Of a stretch of DNA of 64,000 bases, positions 51,357-60,385 are shown one piece after another. The stretch is from JABCPE02 sp963518845 (GTDB lineage Bacteria; Bacteroidota; Bacteroidia; Flavobacteriales; Weeksellaceae). The stretch's first letter is position 1. Each line of letters begins with the position of its first letter. A program made the translations under genes and the position numbers. A model generated the notes under the pieces. It made no database searches and was not told where the DNA came from. It saw nothing but the letters and a program-made list of their open reading frames with translations. The DNA lies in contig CAUQKV010000006.1 in NCBI GenBank assembly GCA_963518845.1, positions 15,290-79,289 of the forward strand. The letters run 5' to 3'.

Positions 51357-51372
51357 CAAAATTCTTCTCTTT

Positions 51373-53940
51373 TTAGAAAGAGCTTGTGGATTGTGGGAAG
51401 CTCTGGGTTTTGTATTTTAAAGCATCTCTTAGGATATTGGCTTTGATTCCGATGAAGAAATCATACACTTTGTACTGTCCGATAGGCACCCAGTTGAAAG
51501 TAATCGTAAAACTTCTTTGGTCTCTTACAAAGCCTAATCTGGAGTATGAGAAAGCTTTATTAACCAAGTCATAATGGGCGCTTCCTGTGATGTTCCAATA
51601 AGGTGTAAGTTTTATAGAACCATTCAGCCCGATGGATGCTGTGCGGTCTCCGTATCTCCTTGCAGAGTTGTTGTAGGAATAGTTTGCGGTGATGCTCATC
51701 GTCCAATCTTGGTCAAAACGAGCATAGTTATCATCATCAAAATGGTAGGCCTCCATCATAGCGTAGCCCTTTTTCTGATATGTTTTTTTCTCTTTGTTTT
51801 TTGGTTTTAAAATTTCGTGGAGGGATAGATTTGCTCCTAAATTAAAATATTGTAGTCTGAAATTCCCAATTTTGTCAAGCCTTGTTCCTATTTCAGAACC
51901 TGGCGTAAATGCTATTTTATAAGGGTCAAACGATGCATTGTAATTCAGGCTCAGTTTATTGTTAAAGAACGAATTCTGAGCATTGATATTGATATACGAC
52001 CACTTAAAGGTAGGCGCAGCGGCATTGTAGCTGAAATTTACTCCAATGTTTTCAAAAAGTTTTATTTTCGATACTCCTGTAGAATCTTTCTTTGAAAGAA
52101 CTTTCATTTCAATATTATTATTAAAATTAAAAGTAACTGATTTTGAAAGACCTGCACTAGGAGAGCCATAGACTCCGTTTTCAAAAATAGAGTACGAAAT
52201 AGGATTTCCCGTAGCATCTATGTATTTTTGATAATATCCCCAGCTTTCACTGCTGAAATCAGGATTGTAGGAAAAACCAATGCTCGGCGTGAAGACATGT
52301 CTTACCGCTTGGATTTTGCTGTTTTTTCCGAATTTTAGCATTCCGTAGAGAGTAGTCTGCACGGATGCACTTGTATTAAAGGTGCTAAATCCAGTGATGC
52401 TCTTTACATCCGTGGTTTCTACGGCGTTGGTAGCAGAGTTGTAGTTTTTTCTAATGGTTTTATTTGTCAAAACATTATCTGTGGATGCAGATAGTGACAG
52501 GTTAAAATATCGCAAAAATGTAGTGGTGGTGCTGAATGTAGATACATTTCTAGCTCCGTATTTCATTTTGTCCCACATGGTTTTTGTGAACATTTCGTTT
52601 TGCTGTGCATTGACTTCGTTTCTGAAATCAAATTTAGTATTTACTGTGATGTTCTCTATTAGCCCTTTTCTTACGCCATCTTTAGCTTTGAATAGATAAA
52701 ACTGATTTACACTCGCAGTGAGGGATGGAAGCCTCAAATTGGTTAATCCAGTAGAAAAATTCTGCGAATAGGTAAGGTTTCCAGTAAGTGTTACAGGTAG
52801 ATTTAGAAATCTTTTAGTAAGCGTAATGGATGAGTTTTGCTGGGCATTTAGCACATCTTGATTGAATATATAAGAGTTGTTGATGTTATTATTATAAAAT
52901 CGATTACTTACAATATCCACAGAAGCAGATAGTTGCAGGAAAGGATTGGCTTTTGTATCCTGCTGATGAGACCAATATATCCTGTAAGTGCTTGATTTTG
53001 AATAAGAATCAAGGCCTTTTATTCCTCTTATGGTGGTTCCTATATCACCGCGGAAAGTACCGCTGTATTTGTAGTTTTTCTTGTAATTGACCTCTGGGCG
53101 GATGTTCCAGCTTCCTTTGGTGTAGTAGTCAGTGAGTATTTTTAGGTCAAAATGTTTCCCCAAAGGCTGGTAATATCCTAAACCATTGAGATAAAAACCT
53201 ACATCAGCCCTTTCCCCAAAACTAGGGATGATGAGCCCCGCACTTCTTTTTTCAGTGAAAGGAAGAATAGCGAATGGTAGAGCAAGAGGTGTAGGAACCT
53301 GCTCTATATAAAGCTGAATAGGCCCTGTAACTACTTTTCCTGAATTTTTCCCTTTGACAAGTTTTAGGATGGGAGCAGAGAGGTGGTAGTCAGGAAGAGT
53401 GTCTTTTTTAGCTCTGAAAAGTTCATCAGTTGTAAAGAAACCTCTTCTCATGTAGAATACAGAGTCGTTTACTTTCTTGGTTTTTTCGGCTACGATAGCC
53501 CCTTCATTTTCCTCTGTTCTAGCGTTGTAGGCTATGGCTTGTTTGGTTTTATAGTTATAGCTTACCTCGTTGTATTCATATTTTTTACCACCTTGTGTAG
53601 CCACGGCAGGTTTTGTGATTTTTCCCGAAGAATCTACAACTCCCCTTGCAAAAATAGTTCCTCCTTCCCAGTCTATACTGATATAGTCAGCCTCTATCTG
53701 CATATCTTGATAGTTTATCTGGGCGTTTTTGTTAAGGAAAGTCATTTTTTTCTCAACATCAAAACGGCTGTTTTCTGCTTTGCTGAGCAATATGTCTTCT
53801 AATTGTTCGTTTACTACAACGACAGTATCTTTTTTTCCTTTATTTTCTTCAATGTTTTTAGGGCTTGTTTGTGCTAAAAAATTGTTAAAAATTAGGATAA
53901 TTAAGATTTGTAAGGTAAATTTGAACTTTTTATTTATCAA
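51373..53940 (-). CDS. lptD: LptD-type outer-membrane LPS assembly protein
   Basis: 855 residues. Signal sequence, then an OstA-like periplasmic domain (about 45-200, YISIDWEGGTIFARGVVDSSG) and a long beta-barrel; the segment YIEQVPTPLALPFAILPF and KRSAGLIIPSFGERADVGF start the LptD barrel region. It inserts LPS into the outer leaflet with LptE. No ATG is in frame upstream: the start is a TTG at 53940, preceded by a TATTTTTG promoter element at 53960-53967. It is transcribed divergently from the amidase gene with only 41 bp between them. Confidence 0.87.
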   Translation of the reverse strand: MINKKFKFTLQILIILIFNNFLAQTSPKNIEENKGKKDTVVVVNEQLEDILLSKAENSRFDVEKKMTFLNKNAQINYQDMQIEADYISIDWEGGTIFARGVVDSSGKITKPAVATQGGKKYEYNEVSYNYKTKQAIAYNARTEENEGAIVAEKTKKVNDSVFYMRRGFFTTDELFRAKKDTLPDYHLSAPILKLVKGKNSGKVVTGPIQLYIEQVPTPLALPFAILPFTEKRSAGLIIPSFGERADVGFYLNGLGYYQPLGKHFDLKILTDYYTKGSWNIRPEVNYKKNYKYSGTFRGDIGTTIRGIKGLDSYSKSSTYRIYWSHQQDTKANPFLQLSASVDIVSNRFYNNNINNSYIFNQDVLNAQQNSSITLTKRFLNLPVTLTGNLTYSQNFSTGLTNLRLPSLTASVNQFYLFKAKDGVRKGLIENITVNTKFDFRNEVNAQQNEMFTKTMWDKMKYGARNVSTFSTTTTFLRYFNLSLSASTDNVLTNKTIRKNYNSATNAVETTDVKSITGFSTFNTSASVQTTLYGMLKFGKNSKIQAVRHVFTPSIGFSYNPDFSSESWGYYQKYIDATGNPISYSIFENGVYGSPSAGLSKSVTFNFNNNIEMKVLSKKDSTGVSKIKLFENIGVNFSYNAAAPTFKWSYININAQNSFFNNKLSLNYNASFDPYKIAFTPGSEIGTRLDKIGNFRLQYFNLGANLSLHEILKPKNKEKKTYQKKGYAMMEAYHFDDDNYARFDQDWTMSITANYSYNNSARRYGDRTASIGLNGSIKLTPYWNITGSAHYDLVNKAFSYSRLGFVRDQRSFTITFNWVPIGQYKVYDFFIGIKANILRDALKYKTQSFPQSTSSF
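53916..53923 (+). promoter_or_regulatory. -7 promoter element of the amidase gene, inside the lptD 5' end
   Basis: TAAATTTG, 58 bp before the ATG at 53982 and inside the first codons of lptD on the other strand. Confidence 0.4.
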
Positions 53941-53959
53941 TGGTAAGAATTTAATGCCC

Positions 53960-53967
53960 CAAAAATA
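53960..53967 (-). promoter_or_regulatory. -7 promoter element of lptD
   Basis: Minus-strand TATTTTTG, 20 bp before the TTG start at 53940. Confidence 0.5.
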
Positions 53968-53981
53968 ATAATTTTAAACAG

Positions 53982-55256
53982 ATGAGAATAAATAAATTTT
54001 TAATAAGAGCAACTTTAACAGTAATTTTAACATTATTTTTCATCCCAGCCTACGCCCAGAATAAGAAGTTTACGGTTGTTTTGGATGCAGGGCATGGTGG
54101 GTCAGACCCTGGTTCATACAGAACTTTTTCGGATTTGGGAACTCTGAACGAAAAGGATATCACCTTGGCTGTCACTCTATTGATTGGGAAAAAATTAGAA
54201 AAAAATAAAGATTTTAAAGTCATATACACTAGAAAAACAGATGTTTATCCTACACTTACAGAAAGGACTAATTTAACCAACCGAAGTAAGGCGGATTTAT
54301 TCGTATCAATGCATTGTAACGCTTCCAAAAGACCAGAGGCTTATGGGTCAGAAACTTTCGTACAAGGACCGAACCAAAACAAAGAAAATCTAGAAGTAGC
54401 AAAAGCTGAGAACGATGTAATCTATCTCGATGAGCAGGATAGAGAAACCTTTGCTTCTTATGACCCGAATTCTCCAGAATCTCTGATTGCCCTAAAAATT
54501 CAGCAAAGTAAATACTTAGAAAGCAGTCTTTTATTGGGAGGACTTATAGAAGATAACTTTGTGAATAAAGATAAAAGATATTCAAGAGGTGTGAAACAGC
54601 AGAACCTCCATGTTTTACGAAGAAATGCAACGCCTTCAGTTTTAGTAGAAATGGGTTTTGTTAGTAATTATGAAGAAGCTAAATATATATCCAGCCAAGA
54701 AGGGCAAGAAGCTATAGCGGAGTCTGTATATCAGGCTATTGTAAGTTATAAGAAAAGATTGGATAGAAATGTAAAAGCAGAGCCAGTAAAAGAACCAGAA
54801 AAACCAATGAAAACCGACAGCCGTATCTTGCTGATGAGTTCTGTAACCAAATATAATGAAGGAGACCCTGCATTCAGAGGTTTGAAATATATTTTAACCA
54901 TAAAAGAGGGTTCTATGTATAGATACTATTACAGCACGACCAATTATGCATCTATACGAGATGAAAACTTGAAAACAGCTAAAGATGCTGGATTTAAAAA
55001 CGCTACGGTGGTTAATTTTACACCTGACCAAAAGTTATCACAAGGTTATTATACTATAGAATTAGCCGCTTCACCATCAAGGTTGCCAAAAGATTCTCCT
55101 GTAAATAAAATTTCTGATGTCAAAAGAGAAAAAATAGGAGACACACATTACTATACTGCAGGAAATGTAAAAACCCTTGAAGAAGCCGTAAAACTGAGAA
55201 AACAGATGGAGGAAAAAGGTATAAAAAATCCCGTAATCCAAAAAAATAATAAATAA
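53982..55256 (+). CDS. N-acetylmuramoyl-L-alanine amidase (Amidase_3)
   Basis: 424 residues. Signal peptide (about 1-25), then the zinc amidase domain with VVLDAGHGGSDPGS, LNEKD, LFVSMHCNAS and VLVEMGFVSN, which carry the zinc-binding His, Glu, His and the catalytic Glu. The C-terminal part contains SPOR-like repeats (YYTAGNVKTLEEAVKLRKQM). It cleaves septal peptidoglycan to separate daughter cells; being next to lptD is common in Bacteroidota. Confidence 0.94.
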   Translation: MRINKFLIRATLTVILTLFFIPAYAQNKKFTVVLDAGHGGSDPGSYRTFSDLGTLNEKDITLAVTLLIGKKLEKNKDFKVIYTRKTDVYPTLTERTNLTNRSKADLFVSMHCNASKRPEAYGSETFVQGPNQNKENLEVAKAENDVIYLDEQDRETFASYDPNSPESLIALKIQQSKYLESSLLLGGLIEDNFVNKDKRYSRGVKQQNLHVLRRNATPSVLVEMGFVSNYEEAKYISSQEGQEAIAESVYQAIVSYKKRLDRNVKAEPVKEPEKPMKTDSRILLMSSVTKYNEGDPAFRGLKYILTIKEGSMYRYYYSTTNYASIRDENLKTAKDAGFKNATVVNFTPDQKLSQGYYTIELAASPSRLPKDSPVNKISDVKREKIGDTHYYTAGNVKTLEEAVKLRKQMEEKGIKNPVIQKNNK

Positions 55257-55293
55257 TTTTTCAAAAAAAATTTGGTGGGATAAAAAAAGTTTG

Positions 55294-55302
55294 TATATTT
55301 GC
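55294..55302 (+). promoter_or_regulatory. -7 promoter element of the tRNA-Glu/rpsT cluster
   Basis: TATATTTGC, 17 bp before the first tRNA-Glu gene. No other clear promoter is visible before rpsT or the second tRNA. Confidence 0.7.
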
Positions 55303-55319
55303 AAACGCAAAAAATAGTT

Positions 55320-55391
55320 GGCCCGTTCGTCTATCGGTTAGGACTCAAGATTTTCATTCTTGCAAGAGGGGTTCGATTCCCCTACGGGCTA
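55320..55391 (+). tRNA. tRNA-Glu (TTC), copy 1
   Basis: 72 nt with a full cloverleaf: acceptor GGCCCGT / ACGGGCT (one G-T pair), anticodon stem CAAGA / TCTTG around loop TTTTCAT (anticodon TTC), and GTTCGATTC T-loop region. CCA is not encoded. The same sequence is repeated at 55718. Confidence 0.95.
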
Positions 55392-55450
55392 CTTTTTAAA
55401 TTTAAAATAGTAGTAGTAATAAATTTACTTTGTAAAATATTTAAAAGATT

Positions 55451-55705
55451 ATGGCAAATCACAAGTCAGCATTAAAAAGAATCAGACAGTCTGAAAAAAG
55501 AAGAGTGAGAAACAGATACTATCATAAAACTGCTAGAACAGCTATGAAAGTATTAAGAAGTGAAGAAAATAAAGCTGTTGCATTAGAACAATTACCAAAA
55601 GTAGTTTCTTTGTTAGATAAATTAGTGAAAAGAAATATTATTCACAAAAACAAAGCAGCTAATTTGAAGAGTAAATTAACAAAACATGTTAATAAATTAG
55701 CATAA
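55451..55705 (+). CDS. rpsT: Ribosomal protein S20
   Basis: 84 residues, highly basic and helical. MANHKSALKRIRQSEKRRVRNRYY and KNKAANLKSKLTKHVNKLA are unmistakable for S20. It binds 16S rRNA and is assembled early in the 30S subunit. It is embedded between two identical tRNA-Glu genes. Followed directly by the second tRNA. Confidence 0.98.
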   Translation: MANHKSALKRIRQSEKRRVRNRYYHKTARTAMKVLRSEENKAVALEQLPKVVSLLDKLVKRNIIHKNKAANLKSKLTKHVNKLA

Positions 55706-55717
55706 GAAAGTATAGTT

Positions 55718-55789
55718 GGCCCGTTCGTCTATCGGTTAGGACTCAAGATTTTCATTCTTGCAAGAGGGGTTCGATTCCCCTACGGGCTA
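55718..55789 (+). tRNA. tRNA-Glu (TTC), copy 2
   Basis: Identical to copy 1 over the mature tRNA, including the TAGTT bases just upstream. Lies 12 bp downstream of the rpsT stop codon and before a terminator. Confidence 0.95.
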
Positions 55790-55795
55790 CAAAAG

Positions 55796-55830
55796 AAAGA
55801 CCTTTGGTAACTATCAAAGGTCTTTTTTGT
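55796..55830 (+). terminator. Intrinsic terminator after the second tRNA-Glu
   Basis: AAAGACCTTTG (55796-55806) pairs with CAAAGGTCTTT (55815-55825), followed by T-run. Confidence 0.85.
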
Positions 55831-55877
55831 TACTTTTATCAATGTGTTTTTTAGAATAACGAATATCCTTTTATGTG

Positions 55878-57293
55878 ATGAAAGTAAATCTTACACAAAA
55901 TAAAAATCTAAAAATATTCAAAATAATTTCTCAGGTTGCCCATGATAGAGGGCAGTCTGTCTATGTTGTCGGTGGGTATGTCCGAGATTTGCTGCTCGGT
56001 AGAAAATCTCCTACCGATATAGATTTCGTAACGGAAAGTAGTGGAATAGAACTAGCACAAGCCGTTGCAAAAAGTATCAATCCTGAAACTAAAGTTTCTG
56101 TTTTCAAAACTTATGGGACAGCGATGTTTCGTTATGAAAATTTAGAATTGGAATTTGTAGGCGCAAGAAAGGAAAGCTATAGTGCCGACAGCCGAAACCC
56201 TCAGGTGGAACAAGGAACATTGGAAGATGACCAAAAACGCAGGGATTTCACGGTAAATGCGATGGCGATTTCCCTTAATAAAGATAATTTCGGGGAACTG
56301 ATAGATCCATTTAATGGGATGGAAGATATGGGGCAGAAGATACTTCGAACTCCACTAGAACCAGTCCAAACCTACTCAGATGACCCTTTAAGAATGATGC
56401 GCGCCATTAGATTTGCTTCTACGCTTGGTTTTTCAATAGAGCAAAAATCATTGGAAGCCATAGAAAAAGAAGCGAAAAGAATAGAAATAATCACTGTGGA
56501 GCGGATAATGGTGGAGTTTAAAAAAATTATGCTGTCCGAAAAACCTTCCGTAGGGCTGGAAATTATGAAAAAAACAGGGCTTTTGGATATTGTTTTACCA
56601 GAGCTTACGGCATTAGAAGGGATTGAAGAAGTAGAAGGGCAGAAGCATAAAGATAACTTCTGGCACACGCTGGAAGTGGTGGACAACATCTCAAAAAACA
56701 CGGATAATCTTTGGCTCAGATGGGCGGCGCTGCTGCATGATGTGGGCAAAGCTCCGACAAAAAAATATGTGAAAGGAACAGGATGGACATTCCACGGGCA
56801 TGAGTTTTTAGGGTCAAAAATGGTGAAAACTATTTTCCAAAGGCTGAAACTTCCACTAGGGAAGGATATGAAATATGTTCAAAAAATGGTGAAATTGTCT
56901 TCCAGACCGATTGCGCTGATTTCTGATGATGTTTCGGATAGTGCGCTGCGCAGGATGTTGTTTGATGCAGGAGAGGATTTAGAGGATTTGTTTACCCTTT
57001 GTAAAGCAGATATCACGACAAAAAACTCTTATAAACAGGAAAAATTCAAGAAGAATTTTGAATATGTGGCAAAAAAAATAAAGGAAGTAGAGGAAAAAGA
57101 CCATGTAAGAAATTTTCAGCCGCCAATAACAGGTGAGGAGATTATGCAGATGTTTAATATGAAGCCTGGCAGAGAGATAGGAATTTTGAAGGAAAGAGTA
57201 AAAGAGGCAGTTTTGGAGGGAGAGATTCCTAATGAGCATGAAGCCGCAAAAGAATTAGTAATGCAAGAAGCAAAAAAAATTGGACTTATCTAA
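55878..57293 (+). CDS. cca: CCA tRNA nucleotidyltransferase / poly(A) polymerase family protein with HD domain
   Basis: 471 residues from the ATG at 55878 (a GTG at 55875 is also in frame). The nucleotidyltransferase domain has VYVVGGYVRDLLLGRKSPTDIDFVT (about 25-49) with the two catalytic Asp, then RRDFTVNAMA; an HD phosphohydrolase domain carries ALLHDVGKAPTKKY and FHGHEFLGSK. It adds or repairs the 3' CCA of tRNAs, which fits tRNA genes in this genome that lack encoded CCA. HD fusions also remove 2',3'-cyclic phosphate. Confidence 0.93.
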   Translation: MKVNLTQNKNLKIFKIISQVAHDRGQSVYVVGGYVRDLLLGRKSPTDIDFVTESSGIELAQAVAKSINPETKVSVFKTYGTAMFRYENLELEFVGARKESYSADSRNPQVEQGTLEDDQKRRDFTVNAMAISLNKDNFGELIDPFNGMEDMGQKILRTPLEPVQTYSDDPLRMMRAIRFASTLGFSIEQKSLEAIEKEAKRIEIITVERIMVEFKKIMLSEKPSVGLEIMKKTGLLDIVLPELTALEGIEEVEGQKHKDNFWHTLEVVDNISKNTDNLWLRWAALLHDVGKAPTKKYVKGTGWTFHGHEFLGSKMVKTIFQRLKLPLGKDMKYVQKMVKLSSRPIALISDDVSDSALRRMLFDAGEDLEDLFTLCKADITTKNSYKQEKFKKNFEYVAKKIKEVEEKDHVRNFQPPITGEEIMQMFNMKPGREIGILKERVKEAVLEGEIPNEHEAAKELVMQEAKKIGLI

Positions 57294-57308
57294 GCCCAAT
57301 TTTTTTTA
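57274..57308. terminator. Intrinsic terminator at the end of cca
   Basis: TTGGaCTTA / TAAGcCCAA stem with A- and T-runs on the two sides, overlapping the cca stop codon. Works for the convergent BtuG-like gene as well. Confidence 0.75.
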
Positions 57309-57310
57309 TT

Positions 57311-58351
57311 TTAATTTTTGTAAAAAGCATTCGTTCCTATTCCTGAAGAGAAAGTTTTTATACGAACTCCCGAAGGAGTATAGATGCTTACCTCGCTGGC
57401 TTGGGTAAATCCTTTGGCATCGGAAATGTATATAAGCCCATCAATCACATTAAATCCATAAAGAGTGGAATATCCGTTTTCTGCAACACTAAATATAGGA
57501 CTGCTTGGAGCGGTGCTGGAAGAAAGTTCCATAGAATATACTCCTGTTCCTGCTGTGAAATAGATGTATCCGTTGTCTATTTCGATGTTGTTAGCATTTT
57601 TTATTCCTGTGAGAGTTATCGTATTTGTGAGGTTTCCGCTGGAATTATATTTATAAATATGAGAATCAGGTTCAGTGGCTTTTCCTGCAATTACATAGAC
57701 ATCACTGTTGTAGGAAATAGTTTTGTTGATGGCTCCGTTAGGAATAGTGATAGTTCCTGTTACATTATTAGATGAAGAGGAAATGATAGTGAGTTTGTTT
57801 CCTGTTCCAAAACTTGCATTTTGAACAAATACATTGGTTCCAGCAGTTACGATTCTTTCAACTGTATCACTGCTAGGGATTTTTTTAATTAGACTGTTAT
57901 TCTCTGTATTATAAATAGTTACGCTTTGTTCTCCGCCGTAAGTGCTGTTTGTGACATAGGCCTGATTTCCTACGAAAGTGATATAGCGAGGATTTTTAAC
58001 ATCTTGTGTAATTTCGGCTTTTTTCTGGAAAGTGTATCTGTCAGTGATAATGATTTTGTTAGAATTATTCACCACAAGATAGGCTTCTCCATTGTGGAAA
58101 TTCACATGCTGAAGGACATCTCCTAGGTTTTCTCCATTCGTAGTTTTGTAGATGTCGTTTTTGATGGAGGAAAACCCTCTGCTGATGTAGCTTAGTTCTG
58201 CATTGGGAGTTCCGAATTTACCTTCATTTGCTACGAGAATTCCGTTTTCGTGCTTTTCTGCAGGAATGATAGCATCTGCTTCATCTCGGTTACAAGAAAC
58301 AGCCGTTAGGGCTAAAAGAGCGATAAGCCCTGTAATTTTCAAATTTTTCAT
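57311..58351 (-). CDS. BtuG-like beta-propeller lipoprotein (DUF5074/YncE-type)
   Basis: 346 residues. Lipobox AVSC at about residue 20, then a beta-propeller made of about seven blades (ILVANEGKFG, AYLVVNNSNKIIITD, NPRYITFVGNQAYVTN, and so on). In Bacteroides, BtuG is such a lipoprotein that binds cobalamin and caps the BtuB barrel; this gene follows the btuB-like receptor by 13 bp and lies in the same riboswitch-controlled unit, so BtuG-like function is a good inference. Binding residues cannot be verified from sequence. Confidence 0.78.
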   Translation of the reverse strand: MKNLKITGLIALLALTAVSCNRDEADAIIPAEKHENGILVANEGKFGTPNAELSYISRGFSSIKNDIYKTTNGENLGDVLQHVNFHNGEAYLVVNNSNKIIITDRYTFQKKAEITQDVKNPRYITFVGNQAYVTNSTYGGEQSVTIYNTENNSLIKKIPSSDTVERIVTAGTNVFVQNASFGTGNKLTIISSSSNNVTGTITIPNGAINKTISYNSDVYVIAGKATEPDSHIYKYNSSGNLTNTITLTGIKNANNIEIDNGYIYFTAGTGVYSMELSSSTAPSSPIFSVAENGYSTLYGFNVIDGLIYISDAKGFTQASEVSIYTPSGVRIKTFSSGIGTNAFYKN

Positions 58352-58364
58352 AGAATGTAAATTA

Positions 58365-60185
58365 TTAAAAATTGATATTAAAATTGATATTATAGTTTCT
58401 CAAAGGCAGCGGATAGTAGTTGCTGGTTTTATAGACTTGGTTTAGAATATTGTTAATCTTTCCACCCAAAGCGATATTTTTCTTTAAATAAAACTTCACT
58501 CCTGCATTTACAATGGTGTAATGAGGCAGCTGGTAGTTTTTGTTTTCATCAGTCGTTGTGAAAACTTCACTGGTAAACATTCCTTGGATAAATAGGTTTA
58601 AATGCTTGTTTTTCAGCGAAATAAGCCCATTGGCTTTATGCTTTGGTACATAGGAAAGTGATTTGTTTTTTTCTGTGTCTTTGGAGTTGGTATAGGCGTA
58701 AGAAAGACTTATTTTCAAAGTGTTTTTGCCTATGTTATGGGTATAATCAGCATAAATTTCACCACCAAAGGAGTGGATTTTTTTGCTGTTAAATGGCGAC
58801 CAATATCCAGAAGAAGTGGGCAGCCACTGGATAAGATTTTCTATATCGTTATAAAAAGAAGCGATATCTATATTCAGGTTTTTAAACTTGAATAAATGAT
58901 TGATTTCAAACTGATATGCAGTCTCTGGTTTTAGGTTCAGATTTCCGCCTGGCTGCCAGTATAAATCATTAAAAGTAGGATATCTAAAATTTTTAGAAGC
59001 GTTTAGTTTTAATGAATAATTTTTGGTAAAATCTATGCGAGAGCCCACGAAAAAAAGATAAGGACTTTCTATATTTTCTATCAAATCTTTTCTGAGTGAG
59101 CCTTCTATATAGAGGCGCGAAAATAAATTTTTATTAGCCGTAATCGCCAGATAACCAGTGTTTTTCTTAGGGTTTGTGATTCCAGAGGAATATCCCTCGG
59201 CGGAATTGTATTGGTATTCGCTGATTAGATTTATGCTGAAATTATTAGGCTTTTGATAAGAAAAATCATTGCGGACGAGCCAAGTTTTTCCCTCTGCGCC
59301 ATTGCTTTTGGGTAAATTTATATCGGTGTAATAATCATATTTTTCACTCAAAAAAGCCAGTTTCAAATCATTATGAAAATTGCCGTAATCGCTCTGCCAG
59401 TTAATCATGGTTTTCAGCCCATCGGTGGAATATTTCGTTTTTGTCTGGCTTTCAGAAAAAACAGGATAATGCTGTAATCCTGTATTCCACAGCGAAAATA
59501 TAGCGATTTTCTGATGGTCATTAAAACGATAGGCGGCGGAAATAGAGTAGTTGTACTGGTAGTAGGCTCCGTTTCTGTTGGTGTATTTTTCTTTTGGGAC
59601 TTCGTAGTTGTTTTCGCTTTTGGAAAGGGCGGTGTTTAGTTTTACAGAAAATTTATCATTGCTATAAGTTATTTTTAATCCTGAATTTAAGGTATTAAAA
59701 GACCCAAATTCTGAGAACAAATTTCCGTTAAGCCCTTTTCCGAACTGGATTTTATCATCCAAGTGTATCGTTCCGCCGATTGCGCCTGTGCCATAGGAAA
59801 TGCTTCCTCCACCAGCTTTTACGCTGATTTTATCAAAATTAAGAAGTCCAATATTATTAATGTCTCCCTGTCCTAAAAACAAGGAATTGATATTGATGCC
59901 GTTCCAGATGAAAGCTGTCTGCTGTGCAGTTGTCCCACGAAAAGAGGGTGAAGACACCATTCCTCTTCCATTTTCTTTGATGTAGAGAGGTGTAGAAAAC
60001 CGAAGGGTTTCCGAAAGGTTGCTGGTGTTTTTATGAATATTGTCGGAAAGATTGATAACCTTCTGGAAATGTACAGATTCGTTCAGTTTTTTATCCGAAA
60101 TAAAAACTGTATCTATTTTTTTCTCTTGTGCAGCTACAAAGGAGACAGCTCCCCAAACGATTAGGGAAATATACTTTTTAATCAT
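58365..60185 (-). CDS. btuB: BtuB-like TonB-dependent cobalamin receptor
   Basis: 606 residues, full-length BtuB-size receptor. Signal peptide (about 1-19), plug domain with SSPSFRGTTAQQTAFIWNGIN and SVKAGGGSISYGTGAIGGTIHL, then a barrel ending in YNINFNINF with the terminal aromatic. The substrate assignment to cobalamin rests on the cobalamin riboswitch immediately upstream, since the barrel itself has no universal signature. The start codon at 60185 is preceded by GGAGG, unusual for this phylum. Confidence 0.88.
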   Translation of the reverse strand: MIKKYISLIVWGAVSFVAAQEKKIDTVFISDKKLNESVHFQKVINLSDNIHKNTSNLSETLRFSTPLYIKENGRGMVSSPSFRGTTAQQTAFIWNGININSLFLGQGDINNIGLLNFDKISVKAGGGSISYGTGAIGGTIHLDDKIQFGKGLNGNLFSEFGSFNTLNSGLKITYSNDKFSVKLNTALSKSENNYEVPKEKYTNRNGAYYQYNYSISAAYRFNDHQKIAIFSLWNTGLQHYPVFSESQTKTKYSTDGLKTMINWQSDYGNFHNDLKLAFLSEKYDYYTDINLPKSNGAEGKTWLVRNDFSYQKPNNFSINLISEYQYNSAEGYSSGITNPKKNTGYLAITANKNLFSRLYIEGSLRKDLIENIESPYLFFVGSRIDFTKNYSLKLNASKNFRYPTFNDLYWQPGGNLNLKPETAYQFEINHLFKFKNLNIDIASFYNDIENLIQWLPTSSGYWSPFNSKKIHSFGGEIYADYTHNIGKNTLKISLSYAYTNSKDTEKNKSLSYVPKHKANGLISLKNKHLNLFIQGMFTSEVFTTTDENKNYQLPHYTIVNAGVKFYLKKNIALGGKINNILNQVYKTSNYYPLPLRNYNINFNINF

Positions 60186-60191
60186 AATTCT

Positions 60192-60208
60192 ACTTTTCCT
60201 CCGAAAGT
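60192..60208 (-). promoter_or_regulatory. Hairpin presenting an atypical Shine-Dalgarno before btuB
   Basis: On the minus strand ACTTT (60208-60204) pairs with AAAGT (60196-60192), leaving CGGAGGA in the loop, 7 to 14 nt upstream of the start codon. It lies between the aptamer and the ATG, where an expression platform would be. Confidence 0.45.
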
Positions 60209-60224
60209 TTTGTTATTAAATTTA

Positions 60225-60372
60225 TATCTGGCAGGTCTCCTGGCTTTTGCATTTCTACGCCTTCCCGCGTGAGCAGTGGCTTTTTTGTAGAAACTTTTTT
60301 TGCAATTTACAGTTGCGGGGACAGCTCGGGATTTTCATCCGATTCCCTTTTCATCTATTTCTCAATAGAACC
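60225..60372 (-). ncRNA. Cobalamin riboswitch
   Basis: On the minus strand the conserved cobalamin aptamer blocks appear in order: GGGAATCGGATGAAAATCC, GTCCCCGCAACTGTAA, GCCACTG, GGGAAGGC and GCCAGGAGACCTGCC. They match the Cbl class and are followed by btuB. No U-run terminator is seen between aptamer and gene, so regulation is probably at translation initiation. Ligand: adenosyl- or another cobalamin. Confidence 0.95.
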
Positions 60373-60385
60373 AAAATATAATAAA

